Assembly (NCBI RefSeq): GCF_023702225.1
Contig: NZ_JAMQCO010000008.1
Coordinates: 186,001-250,000 of the forward strand
DNA from: Aureimonas altamirensis
GTDB lineage: Bacteria > Pseudomonadota > Alphaproteobacteria > Rhizobiales > Rhizobiaceae
Reading direction: 5' to 3'
Length of the DNA: 64,000 nucleotides
Of the stretch, positions 1 through 8,087 are shown in pieces. The notes under the pieces are model-generated. The model did no database searches, was not told the origin of the DNA, and saw only the letters and a program-made list of their open reading frames with translations. Position numbers and translations under genes: made by a program. Position 1 is the first letter of the stretch. Each line of letters begins with the position of its first letter.

Positions 1-57
1 CTCACGGCCCCACCCGGATTTGAAGTCCGGACGCCCCACCAGGGACGATTCTCTTCC
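1..57 (-). tRNA. selC: tRNA-Sec (UCA anticodon), 5' part; 3' end beyond the window
   Basis: Read on the minus strand, the sequence starts GGAAGAG at position 57. It continues with a D-arm of six base pairs (CGUCCC/GGGGCG around UGGU), the long D-stem typical of tRNA-Sec. The anticodon stem is CCGGA/UCCGG around the loop CUUCAAA, which places a UCA anticodon at 21-23 and resembles E. coli selC in this region. The start of the long variable arm is visible, then the gene leaves the window. It would decode UGA as selenocysteine with SelB, matching the sel genes and the TGA-containing formate dehydrogenase in this window. Confidence 0.93.
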
Positions 58-216
58 ATGGCCTCGAAACGCCTGCATCCGGTATCGGAAACGTATCTTG
101 TTATGGGGCAAGGGATTGCGGCGTCAACCCGCTCGAAGACCGGGCTGAAGAATCGACGTCTGGAGCGTCGCCCGATATCTTCCAGACCGACAATCGCCCA
201 TTCGAGGTCGCCGATC

Positions 217-591
217 GTGACGCTGAACTCAGTCATCGAGTATTATCGGAACTATATCATCGGAGGAGCCATAATAGCGCTTGGCATAGACATGGTCAGC
301 GAAAGCAGCAACGGAGGCCAGCGCTATGGCGTGGACTTCGACAGCCTGCCAGGCGTTCCGAGTGTCGGTTTCGTTGTATTTTTCGGCGTTCTGTATGTCG
401 GTATGGGGCTGATGCTCTGTTTCTGGAACGCCGTCATTGCCCTGTCTCGCCTGCGAGACGACAGGCGAGCCGGCAACACGCGCTCTTTGACGGCAAGGCT
501 GATTGCTCACGCTGCCGTCTATCTGGGTTTGCTGATCCCGGCCGGCTTCACCAGCATCATGGTCGAATTGATACACCGCTCCTTTCCATGA
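217..591 (+). CDS. hypothetical small membrane protein
   Basis: I do not recognise this protein of about 124 residues. It has three hydrophobic stretches: near the N terminus after YYRN, one with the core VGFVVFFGVLYVGMGLM, and one near the C terminus (AVYLGLLIPAGF). It is therefore probably an inner-membrane protein. I chose the GTG at 217 because GAGG lies at 204-207 with good spacing. The frame is open back to an ATG at 58, but that ATG touches the tRNA and the extra 53 residues are low-complexity and Arg/Ser-rich. It stands alone next to selC, diverging from it. Confidence 0.4.
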   Translation: MTLNSVIEYYRNYIIGGAIIALGIDMVSESSNGGQRYGVDFDSLPGVPSVGFVVFFGVLYVGMGLMLCFWNAVIALSRLRDDRRAGNTRSLTARLIAHAAVYLGLLIPAGFTSIMVELIHRSFP

Positions 592-632
592 TCACGACCC
601 GCCGGGCTTCGTCGCAAGGCACCGGGAGGACG

Positions 633-1040
633 TCAGCGAAAGGCGATCGCCTTCGCGCCGGTCCAAAGGGTTCCGCGGCCGATCTCGGCCAGCCGGTCGA
701 GGCCCTCGATAATCGTCAGGAAGTGATTGCCGGCGAGCGGGCCGGCCTTGGAGGCGAAAGCCACTGGCCCATAGGCCAGGAGGATTTCCGTCTCCGATAC
801 GCCACCCGGATACAGGATGAACTGGCCTGGCGCCGGGTGGCCCGTGGCATTTTCGTATCCGAGACCGAAGTCGAAATCGCCCAGCGGGATCCAGCAGGCC
901 TCTCCGCTCCAGCGCACATGGATGATCTGCTTTTCGTAAGGCAGCAGGGAACGGAAGGCGGCCACCGTGCGGGGCGCCGCCTGCGATTCGAAGCGCCCCT
1001 TGAAGTGTTGGCCGTCGATCTCGATCGCGATGTCGCCCAT
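633..1040 (-). CDS. DUF3830 family protein (cyclophilin-like fold)
   Basis: This 135-residue protein resembles the DUF3830 family, small cyclophilin-like proteins often found in operons for amide or ureide catabolism and uptake. Visible features are the start GDIAIEIDG, the repeatedly conserved AAPRTVAAF segment, and GQFILYPGG in the middle. It has no signal peptide and is probably cytoplasmic. It is the last gene of the leftward operon, 19 nt after the ring-opening amidohydrolase, with an AAAGGGA ribosome-binding site. Its biochemical role is unknown; a substrate- or intermediate-binding accessory function is only a guess from context. Confidence 0.75.
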   Translation of the reverse strand: MGDIAIEIDGQHFKGRFESQAAPRTVAAFRSLLPYEKQIIHVRWSGEACWIPLGDFDFGLGYENATGHPAPGQFILYPGGVSETEILLAYGPVAFASKAGPLAGNHFLTIIEGLDRLAEIGRGTLWTGAKAIAFR

Positions 1041-1059
1041 GTCTTATCCCTTTCGTGTC

Positions 1060-2148
1060 TTAGTGCGTGCGGCGCGCGATGACGGCGACCGGCCCGCCGC
1101 CATCTGGGCCCTGATGCTCCGCGCCGCCTGATACGAACAGCTCGGTGGTTCCTGCCAGGGCGGCAAGCACGCCGCCGACGAAGGCGCGGGCGTGGCGCGT
1201 GGCCGAAATGTCGCTGTCGTCGCTCATCGTGTGCCGCGCGCCGCGAACCCTGCCCGAGCGGGGCGCTTCGGCCTTGGCGAGCAAGGCTTCGAAGCGGGCT
1301 TCCGCCGGTATCTCGAGGCCGGTGAAGACCGCGCGGACGGACTGACCATCGATCATGTCCGCCATGACCGCATGGCCGATGGCAAGCGGCCCGCTCCACA
1401 CGTCGCTCATGCCGAGGACGAGAATTTCGTGGCCCAGCAATTCGACCCCGGCCGACGTGCTCGCACGGCTGGAAAACAGGGACATGTCCCTGCCGATCGT
1501 ATCGTCGGCAACGGCGGCCGCATCGATTTCCTGCAACGCCAAGGCAACGCCGAGAGCGCTGGCGCCACGCGAAAGGCCCATGGATTTCAGCGTATCGGAG
1601 GCGGCGCAGGCCTGTCCGCGCGCCGCGGCGTCGCCGATCCGCGCCGAGGTCAGCAAAGGACATTTGATCTGGACGAAATGGACGTCGGCCGGCTTTTCGA
1701 TGCCGGCGTCGGCCATGGCATGCAGAACGCCGTCGCGGACGATCCGGGCCTGCGCCGTGGTGCCGATCTCTTCGGGTCGAAGGTCGCATGTCCGCGCCGT
1801 ACCCAGCGCCAGCGCACCGCCATGCACCGGCTCCCCGGCCACCTCCACGCGCTCGAAGACCAGCCAGTGGGGGCTGAGCGCGCCTTCGGTCCCGCCGGAC
1901 ATGACCATGACGACATCGTCGGCGCGGGTCGCATCGACATGCTCGAGGAGAAAGCCCTTCAAGGCCCGGGTTGCGAAGCCACGGGTGAAATCGTTGACGC
2001 AGCCATTGCCTTCGGTCTTGCCGAGAATGGCGACGATGGCGGACGGATCGAGCGCACCTTCGCTCACGAGGCGTTCCAGACCCTCGACATCGTCGGGCGC
2101 ACGGGCGGGAACGCGGTGAAGGCGCGCCGCAGGACGGTTGGCAGACAC
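1060..2148 (-). CDS. ring-opening amidohydrolase (barbiturase / cyanuric acid hydrolase family)
   Basis: This 362-residue protein belongs to the small AtzD/Bar family, which opens a cyclic ureide ring by hydrolysing an amide bond. All three internal repeats of the family are present, each with its Lys and Ser: K44 in GKTEGNG with S84 in MSGGTEG, K162 in VQIKCPL with the Ser-rich GLSRGAS segment near 193-197, and K292 with S340 in VSGGAEHQGP. The last motif continues into DGGGPVAVI, typical of the family. Translation starts at GTG with AGGA upstream. Whether it acts on barbiturate, cyanuric acid or a related ring cannot be read from the sequence by eye. It lies 47 nt after the permease gene, in an operon with a biuret-hydrolase-like enzyme and an allantoinase-like enzyme. 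Confidence 0.88.
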   Translation of the reverse strand: MSANRPAARLHRVPARAPDDVEGLERLVSEGALDPSAIVAILGKTEGNGCVNDFTRGFATRALKGFLLEHVDATRADDVVMVMSGGTEGALSPHWLVFERVEVAGEPVHGGALALGTARTCDLRPEEIGTTAQARIVRDGVLHAMADAGIEKPADVHFVQIKCPLLTSARIGDAAARGQACAASDTLKSMGLSRGASALGVALALQEIDAAAVADDTIGRDMSLFSSRASTSAGVELLGHEILVLGMSDVWSGPLAIGHAVMADMIDGQSVRAVFTGLEIPAEARFEALLAKAEAPRSGRVRGARHTMSDDSDISATRHARAFVGGVLAALAGTTELFVSGGAEHQGPDGGGPVAVIARRTH

Positions 2149-2195
2149 GGTCTATATCCTGGAGTTGGAATGGGAGGGGCAGAGCGTTTCGACGC

Positions 2196-2966
2196 TCAGC
2201 CCATGGCGAAATCCGTCTTGCGGTTGGCCCAGCCCGTCACGCGCCTTTCGATCAGCGAGAAGACGGCATAGAGGGCCACCCCGAGGCCGGCCAGTATGAA
2301 CAGCCCGGCAAAGACGAGCGGCACGTTGAAGTTGGACGAAGCGATCAGCATCATGTTGCCGATCCCCCGGTTCGAGGCCACCGTCTCGGCGATGACCGTG
2401 CCGACGAAGGCCAGCGTGACGGCCACCTTCAGCGAGGCGAACAGATAGGGCATCGTGCGGGGCAGCCCGACATTGAACAATATGTCGGCCTTGCTGGCCT
2501 TCCATGTCTTCAGCACATCCTCAAGCTCCGGCTCGGTCGTGGCAAGGCCCGTCGCGACGTTCACCACCACCGGGAAGATCGAGATGATCATGGCTGTGAT
2601 GATGGCCGGCACCGTGCCCGCACCGAACCACAGGACGAGGATGGGCACGACGGCGACCTTGGGAATGGACGAGAAACCGACAAGCAGCGGAAAGGCCACC
2701 TTGTAGGCGAAGCGGGAAGACCCGATCAGCATGCCGATCATGACGCCGACCGATACGCCGAGGGCGAAGCCGACCAGCGTCGTGTACAGCGTCTGGATCG
2801 TATGGGGCATCAGAGCCGGCCAGCGGGTGACCAGTACGGTGACGATCTCGCTTGGACGGGGCAATACCAGAGGGCTGATGGAGAACGCCAGGCAGGCGAG
2901 TTCCCAGACCGCGAAGAAACCGAGGATCACCAGAAGCGATCCGAGGCGTTCCCTGGACATTTTCAT
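2196..2966 (-). CDS. ABC transporter permease, nitrate/sulfonate/thiamine-precursor type
   Basis: This 256-residue membrane protein of the SsuC/TauC/ThiX type has about six membrane segments. Its EAA-like loop (EDVLKTWKASKADILFNVGL, continuing into PRTMPYLF) contacts the ATPase. The start MKMSRERLG is set by a 4-nt ATGA overlap with the stop of the ATPase gene, which implies translational coupling. It forms the channel of the importer made with the neighbouring ATPase and the NMT1/THI5-like binding protein at 6149-7165. The probable cargo is the cyclic ureide or pyrimidine-like compound degraded by the operon's enzymes. Confidence 0.9.
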   Translation of the reverse strand: MKMSRERLGSLLVILGFFAVWELACLAFSISPLVLPRPSEIVTVLVTRWPALMPHTIQTLYTTLVGFALGVSVGVMIGMLIGSSRFAYKVAFPLLVGFSSIPKVAVVPILVLWFGAGTVPAIITAMIISIFPVVVNVATGLATTEPELEDVLKTWKASKADILFNVGLPRTMPYLFASLKVAVTLAFVGTVIAETVASNRGIGNMMLIASSNFNVPLVFAGLFILAGLGVALYAVFSLIERRVTGWANRKTDFAMG

Positions 2967-3844
2967 CGCGCCGTCTCCTTCTTCTGGTCCGAGCGCGCCC
3001 GGACGATCAGGCTGCGCAGGCGGTGATTGAGCGTGACGAAGGCCGGGTCGGCCATCGTGTCCAGCGTTCGCGGCCGCGCGAACGGCACCGTCTCGTCGAC
3101 GAGGATCCGCCCCGGCCGCGCGCTCATCACCACGATGCGATTGGCGAGAAAGGCGCTTTCCCGCAGGTCGTGCGTCACGAGAAGGACCGTCGGTCGCGTC
3201 TCCATCCACAAGCTCTGCAGCGTTTCCCACAGCTCTTCGCGGGTGAACTGGTCGAGCGCGCCGAAAGGCTCGTCCAGCAGGAGAAGGGTCGGCTCGTGGA
3301 TCAGGGCCCGGCACAGCGAGGCACGCTGCTGCATACCTCCCGACAATTGCCACGGGAACCGGTCGCCGAACCCGCCAAGCCCCACCTTCTCCAGGAGGGC
3401 GTCGGCGCGCTGGCGATACTCGCCGCGCCGTTTCGCACGCCAATGCTCGCGGAAGCCGGCGACGATCTTGAGCGGCAGCATGACGTTGTCGCGGATCGAC
3501 AGCCAGGGCAGCAAGGTCGGGTTCTGGAAGGCCATGCCGATCCGCACGTCCTCCGCGCCCACTTCTCGTCCGCCGACGAAGACATATCCGGACGAGGCCC
3601 GGATGAGGCCGGCCACGAGCTTCAGGATCGTGGACTTGCCGCATCCCGAGGGGCCGACCAGGGCGACGAAATCGCCTGAAAAGACCTTCAGGTCCGTCTC
3701 CGCCAATGCGGCGAGGGCGGCATCGCCCCTGCCGTAGGAGAGGGAAGCCTTGTCGAACCGGATCAGCGGCGTCGTTGACGGCGTGCCGCCATCCGGCTTG
3801 AGCGGGCGTGCGCCCTCAGTCGCTTGAGGCTTCAGCATCTGCAT
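2963..3844 (-). CDS. ABC transporter ATP-binding protein (SsuB/TauB/ThiZ type)
   Basis: This 293-residue ATPase energises the importer encoded around it. It shows Walker A GPSGCGKST, Q-loop FQNPTLLPW, signature LSGGMQQR, Walker B LLLLDEPFGALD and the switch His in LLVTHD. The ATG at 3844 follows GAGGAGAGAAGGGC, a strong ribosome-binding site; the longer open frame to 4000 would add an Arg-rich stretch that overlaps the amidohydrolase gene and is not credible. It starts 16 nt after the cyclic amidohydrolase stop and overlaps the permease start by 4 nt. Confidence 0.92.
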   Translation of the reverse strand: MQMLKPQATEGARPLKPDGGTPSTTPLIRFDKASLSYGRGDAALAALAETDLKVFSGDFVALVGPSGCGKSTILKLVAGLIRASSGYVFVGGREVGAEDVRIGMAFQNPTLLPWLSIRDNVMLPLKIVAGFREHWRAKRRGEYRQRADALLEKVGLGGFGDRFPWQLSGGMQQRASLCRALIHEPTLLLLDEPFGALDQFTREELWETLQSLWMETRPTVLLVTHDLRESAFLANRIVVMSARPGRILVDETVPFARPRTLDTMADPAFVTLNHRLRSLIVRARSDQKKETAR

Positions 3845-3860
3845 GCCCTTCTCTCCTCTG

Positions 3861-5318
3861 TCAGGCGGCCGCGCGCGGGCGGCGCCGTGGCGGCGCCCGC
3901 GTGACGGCGTCCATCGTCTGGTCGACATTGCGCGGTTGCGGTTCCGGCATTCGCTGCATGCGATGGACCGAGCATCCCCACCCCCCCGTGTCGGCGACAA
4001 GGCTGCGATCCTTCATCACGAAGCGCCCGCGCACCATGGTGTGGACCGGCAGGCCCACCGTCTCCATGCCTTCGAAAGGCGTGATCTTTCCGCGCGAATG
4101 CAGTTCCGCGGCGCGGATCACGTGACGGCGCTCCATATCCACGAAGGCGATGTCGGCATCGGCGCCGACGGCGATCGTGCCCTTGCGTGGAAACAGTCCG
4201 AAGGCCCTCGCCGGCGCGCCGGCCGACATGCGGACGTAGCCTTCCAGTGTCAGGCGCCCCTTGTGGACCTCCGTCAACATCAGCTGCATCTGCGTTTCGA
4301 CACCGGGAAAACCGCAATCGGCCGTCCATATATCGTCGCGACGCTTTTCTTCCGGATCGTGCGGAGCATGGTCGGTCGCGATCATGTCGATCGTACCGTC
4401 CTTCAGGGCATCCCAGAGCGCGGCCTGATGATGCGCCTCGCGGACCGGCGGATTGACGCGGATGATCGAGCCGAGGGTGTCGTAAGCGCGTTCGTCGAAC
4501 AGCAGGTAATGCGGGCAGGTTTCGCCGGTGATGTCGACACCCCGGACCTTCGCCTCACGCAGGGGGCGCAGCTCGTCGGCCGACGAGATATGCAGGATGT
4601 GGATGCGCGCGCCCGTCCACTCGGCCAGGATCGCGGCGCGGGCGACGGCCTCCGTCGCCACGACGGCCGGACGCGAGGCAAGATGGGCAAGCGGATCGGT
4701 CCGCCCGGCAGCCACCAGCTTCCTCTGCCGCCAGGCCATGATGGAGGCGGTCTCCGCATGCAGCGAACAGCGCAGGCCGTGCCGGGCCAGAATCTCGAAC
4801 CCTTCCAGCATGGCGCCGGTGGACGGCGACGGCAGATTGCCGAACGTGTTTCCCATGAAGCATTTGAAGGCCGCGACGCCGCCCTCGATCAATGCTTCGA
4901 GCTGGTCGATATTGTCTTCCGCCAGCAGCCCGTACAGACCGAAATCGACATGCGCCTTCTTTGCCGCATCGAGTTTCATCGCCAACGCTTCCGGCGTCGC
5001 TGTCGGCGGGTTTACGTTGGGCATCTCGAAAACGGTCGTCACGCCGCCCATGGCCGCCGCGGCCGTGCCTGTGCCCCAGTCTTCCTTATGGGTGTAACCG
5101 GGCTCGCGGTAATGGACGTGAGCGTCGATGGCGCCGGGCAGCAGGTGCAGGCCCGAGGCGTCGATCGTCGTGCCGGCCGCCGGCATGGCGGCGGCATCGC
5201 CGATGGCAACGATTGCGCCGCCGGCGACGGCCAGGGACGCGGCGAGCGTGCCCGTCTCGGAGGCGACGACGCCGCCGTGGATGACGAGGTCGGCATAGGG
5301 TTTCGCGTGGTCGGTCAT
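3861..5318 (-). CDS. allantoinase/dihydropyrimidinase-like cyclic amidohydrolase
   Basis: This 485-residue metal-dependent hydrolase resembles allantoinase (AllB) and dihydroorotase/hydantoinase enzymes, which open cyclic amide rings. The binuclear metal site is visible: H67 and H69 in AIDAHVHYREPG, the Lys to be carboxylated K152 in AAFKCFMG, H187, H243, and D316 in ATDHAPH. The ATG at 5318 is preceded by AAGGA with 8-9 nt spacing. The C terminus ends in an unusual Arg/Pro-rich tail after about residue 465, beyond the normal catalytic fold. With the AtzD-type hydrolase and the cysteine hydrolase, it makes three C-N bond hydrolases in one operon. The exact substrate is unknown. Confidence 0.88.
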   Translation of the reverse strand: MTDHAKPYADLVIHGGVVASETGTLAASLAVAGGAIVAIGDAAAMPAAGTTIDASGLHLLPGAIDAHVHYREPGYTHKEDWGTGTAAAAMGGVTTVFEMPNVNPPTATPEALAMKLDAAKKAHVDFGLYGLLAEDNIDQLEALIEGGVAAFKCFMGNTFGNLPSPSTGAMLEGFEILARHGLRCSLHAETASIMAWRQRKLVAAGRTDPLAHLASRPAVVATEAVARAAILAEWTGARIHILHISSADELRPLREAKVRGVDITGETCPHYLLFDERAYDTLGSIIRVNPPVREAHHQAALWDALKDGTIDMIATDHAPHDPEEKRRDDIWTADCGFPGVETQMQLMLTEVHKGRLTLEGYVRMSAGAPARAFGLFPRKGTIAVGADADIAFVDMERRHVIRAAELHSRGKITPFEGMETVGLPVHTMVRGRFVMKDRSLVADTGGWGCSVHRMQRMPEPQPRNVDQTMDAVTRAPPRRRPRAAA

Positions 5319-5334
5319 GGAATTCGTCCTTCGA

Positions 5335-6126
5335 TCAAAGCATGGCCCAGCCGCCATCGACCGGCAGGTCGACACCGGTGATCTGCCGTGCCGCGTCACT
5401 GGCCAGGAACACGCAGGCATGCGCGACATCGGCATCGGTGGAGACACGACGCAGGGCGTAGTCCTCTGCATGGCGGCGGAAGGCTTCATCTTCGCCGATA
5501 CCGAGCCGAGCCGCCATTTCGGGCACGACCTTGGTCCGGAAACGTGGCCCGTCCACCATGCCGGGCGCGACGCAATTGACGTTCACATTGTGCGGCCCCG
5601 CTTCCAGCGCGAACGATTTGGTGATGCCGCGCAGGCCCCATTTGGAGGCGGAATAGGCCATGCGGCCGGCGCGACCGCGCATGCCGAACGTGCCGCCCAC
5701 ATTGACGATTCTTCCGCCCCCCTGTGCGATCATCGCCGGCATGACGGCGCGCATCGTGTTGAAGCAGCCCGTCATGTTGAGGGTGACGATCTCGTTGAAC
5801 TCGTCCTCGCTCGTTTCCCAGCCGGTCTTGCCGATGGGGCCGGAGCCGCCTGCGACGTTGACGAGCACATCGATCCGGCCGAACCGTGCCAGCGCGGCCT
5901 CGGCCAAGGCCGTGCAGTCGGCCTCCCTGGTGACGTCGCAGGCGACGACCGCCGCGTCGGCACCCGCGTCGCGTATCTCATGCGCCACGGGTTCGATGGC
6001 GGCGGTGTCGCGGCCGGCCAGCACCAGACGGCAGCCTTCCTGTGCGAAGGCGCGCGTGACGGCCGCACCCATTCCCTTGGCGGGGCCGGTGATGACCGCC
6101 ACCCGCTCTTTCAATCCGAGTTCCAT
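5335..6126 (-). CDS. short-chain dehydrogenase/reductase (SDR)
   Basis: This 263-residue Rossmann-fold oxidoreductase has the nucleotide motif TGPAKGMG near residue 14, NVAG in the middle, the catalytic YSASK, and the C-terminal PVDGGW typical of classical SDRs. The position normally held by the catalytic Ser, 13 residues before the Tyr, is Gly here (VNVGGTFGM), with Thr next to it. It may therefore use Thr or have shifted chemistry. It lies between the binding protein and the cyclic amidohydrolase, so it probably oxidises or reduces a pathway intermediate. GGAAGGCAGG precedes the ATG. Confidence 0.85.
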   Translation of the reverse strand: MELGLKERVAVITGPAKGMGAAVTRAFAQEGCRLVLAGRDTAAIEPVAHEIRDAGADAAVVACDVTREADCTALAEAALARFGRIDVLVNVAGGSGPIGKTGWETSEDEFNEIVTLNMTGCFNTMRAVMPAMIAQGGGRIVNVGGTFGMRGRAGRMAYSASKWGLRGITKSFALEAGPHNVNVNCVAPGMVDGPRFRTKVVPEMAARLGIGEDEAFRRHAEDYALRRVSTDADVAHACVFLASDAARQITGVDLPVDGGWAML

Positions 6127-6148
6127 GAAATGCCTGCCTTCCGAATGT

Positions 6149-7165
6149 TCAGTCGACGACCTTGGTGGGCCGTTCGCCCAGGGGCGGCAGGAACCGGTCG
6201 GTAAAGACCTCGTCCAATGCCGGGGTGCGCGGCAGTTCGTTGGCCTCGACGACGATGTCGATGGCGCGACGCATCCGATCCGGGTCGATTGCGCCGAGGC
6301 CGATCTCGGCGATTTCCGGATGGTTCATTTCAGCCGCGAGGGTTGCCTCGGTGCGCTCGATCTCGACCTCTTCGTTCAACAGCGGCTCCCGCTCCATCAC
6401 GGCGGCGACGGAACCGGCCGGATCGGCGATCATGTCGGCGGTCGCCCTGTTGAGCGCTGCGACGAGCGCCTTCAAGGCCTCCGGATGCTCGGCCACGAAG
6501 GCCTTCGAGGCGACGAGCGCGTTGGAATAAAGGTCGAGCCCATGGTCGCCGTAGGAGATGAAGCGCAGATCCGCCTGCGGATCGATTCCGGCTGCCTTGG
6601 CACTGAAGGCGATTGTGTTCACGTAGCCGAAGACGCCATCCACCTGGCCGCTCATCAACATCTGCTCCCGCAGGTTGGGCTGCATGTTGGTGATGGTAAC
6701 GGAAGCCGGATCGATGTCGGCCGCCTTGGCGAATGCCGGAAAAAGCTTCAGCGCGCCGTCGCTGGCCGGACCGCCCAGCGTCTTGCCGGCAAGGTCGGCG
6801 GGCGTCCGGATATCGCTGTCGGCCTTGACCGCGATGGTGAAGGGAGGCGTGTTGAACATCTGGTAGACACCGATGGGCGCCTGGTCGGGCTGCGTCGCAG
6901 CCAGCGCGATCAAAGCGTTGATATCGCCGAAGCCGACATTGTAGGCGCCCGTCGCCACCTTGGTGATCGAAGCGGCCGAGCCTTCTCCCTGATCGATGGT
7001 CACGTCCAGTCCGGCTTCGTCGAAATAGCCCTTGTCCTGCGCCAGGAAGAACAGCGCCTGCGGCCCCTGATACTTCCAGTTCAGGACGAGTTTGACGGGC
7101 GTGTCGGCGGCGGCGGAGCCGAGGCCGGCGGCGGACACCAGGAGTGCGGCGATCAGGCGTTTCAT
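6149..7165 (-). CDS. ABC transporter substrate-binding protein, NMT1/THI5-like
   Basis: This 338-residue periplasmic binding protein has a Sec signal peptide (MKRLIAALLVSAAGLGSAAA, mature from about residue 21). The segment VKLVLNWKYQGPQALFFLAQ and the following YFDEAGLDV are typical of the NMT1/THI5-like/SsuA family; members near ThiY bind pyrimidine thiamine precursors, others sulfonates or nitrate. The gene overlaps the cysteine hydrolase stop by 4 nt (ATGA). It captures the operon's substrate outside the inner membrane for the permease and ATPase at 2196-3844. A pyrimidine-like ligand fits the neighbouring enzymes but is an inference. Confidence 0.9.
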   Translation of the reverse strand: MKRLIAALLVSAAGLGSAAADTPVKLVLNWKYQGPQALFFLAQDKGYFDEAGLDVTIDQGEGSAASITKVATGAYNVGFGDINALIALAATQPDQAPIGVYQMFNTPPFTIAVKADSDIRTPADLAGKTLGGPASDGALKLFPAFAKAADIDPASVTITNMQPNLREQMLMSGQVDGVFGYVNTIAFSAKAAGIDPQADLRFISYGDHGLDLYSNALVASKAFVAEHPEALKALVAALNRATADMIADPAGSVAAVMEREPLLNEEVEIERTEATLAAEMNHPEIAEIGLGAIDPDRMRRAIDIVVEANELPRTPALDEVFTDRFLPPLGERPTKVVD

Positions 7166-7947
7166 GGGTTGGGGTTTCCTTGGGCAGGTTGCGTTGAAAA
7201 AGCGGACAGGACGGCCGTCGATCTCGTCACGAAGCCGTGCAGCGTCTCGGCCAACCAGATCACGGCGGCTTCGATTTCAGGCGGCGAAACGGTGGCGCAG
7301 AGATCCTCGATGAGCAGGCAGTCGTAGCCCCTGGATGCCGCGTCGGTGAAGGTTTCGAAGACGCAGCGGTCGGTGTTGATGCCGCAGAAAAGCAGCGTAT
7401 CGACACGCAGGTTGCGCAGGAGGCTGTCCAACTCGGTATCGGGAAATCCCGAGAAGCGCTGCTTGCGAACCTCGAAATCGGCCGGTGTGCGCGTCAGCCC
7501 TTCGGCGAGGGCAGCGCCCCATGATCCGGCCTGCAGGACACCGTCGTCCGATCCTGCCGGCGTTTCGCCATAGCCGATGGCCTGAGGGTCGCGCTTGCCC
7601 CGGAACAGCGTGGACGCCGGCAGGTGCCCGGCGTGGGGCGGAAGGCCCCAGTTGAGCCAGATGACGGGCATGGATGCGGCGCGGCAGGCTGCGGAAAAGC
7701 GTTCGATCTGAGCGATCGGCGCCCTGCCCCTCCGCCCCGCCCTCGCGAACCAGCCGCGCTCGTGCAGGAAGTCGTTCTGCAGGTCGACCACGATGAGCGC
7801 CGTGCGTGACAGGTCCACCTCCACGGCGCGCGGCCGCGCGTCGACCAGGATGGGCCGCGGCGTCGGAGCCCGGCGCACGGTCGAGATGCGGTTACCCGAG
7901 ACGGTCCACCCCTGCCCGGGTGTCTGCCCGAGACGGTAGGATGGCAT
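7162..7947 (-). CDS. isochorismatase-like cysteine hydrolase (biuret hydrolase-like)
   Basis: This 261-residue cysteine hydrolase shows the triad of the isochorismatase-like family: D55 in LIVVDLQNDF, K162 in EVRKQRFSGF and C195 in GINTDRCVFETF. Relatives include biuret amidohydrolase, N-carbamoylsarcosine amidase and ureidoacrylate hydrolase (RutB). The start MPSYRLGQ at 7947 is chosen because further upstream the frame runs into the LysR promoter. It is the first gene of the leftward operon. Following an AtzD-type enzyme, hydrolysis of biuret or a carboxylated ureide would be a logical step, but this is inference from family and context. Confidence 0.87.
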   Translation of the reverse strand: MPSYRLGQTPGQGWTVSGNRISTVRRAPTPRPILVDARPRAVEVDLSRTALIVVDLQNDFLHERGWFARAGRRGRAPIAQIERFSAACRAASMPVIWLNWGLPPHAGHLPASTLFRGKRDPQAIGYGETPAGSDDGVLQAGSWGAALAEGLTRTPADFEVRKQRFSGFPDTELDSLLRNLRVDTLLFCGINTDRCVFETFTDAASRGYDCLLIEDLCATVSPPEIEAAVIWLAETLHGFVTRSTAVLSAFSTQPAQGNPNP

Positions 7948-8055
7948 GTCATCAAGCGTTGCGGTGAGTTGGGACAAGGGTGTCTGCTCCGTCGATCCAT
8001 TCAACGGTAGCCCTTGCCGAGCGCATACGTGAAATGCTGAATGATGCCGGCGCCG

Positions 8056-8069
8056 ATACGAAAAAGTAT
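8056..8069. promoter_or_regulatory. inverted repeat in the LysR/ureide-operon divergent region
   Basis: ATAC-N6-GTAT lies between the divergent cysteine hydrolase and LysR genes, 19 nt upstream of the LysR ATG. Such AT-rich interrupted palindromes are typical LysR-type binding sites, although the core here reads T-N10-A and not the classical T-N11-A. It is the only obvious dyad in the 140-nt gap. It is a candidate site for autoregulation and inducer-dependent control of the operon. Confidence 0.35.
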
Positions 8070-8087
8070 ACACCAGGGGATCTGGCG

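Noticed and set aside
3845-4000. N-terminal extension of the ABC ATPase
   Set aside because: Arg-rich and overlapping the 3' end of the amidohydrolase; a strong ribosome-binding site marks the start at 3844.
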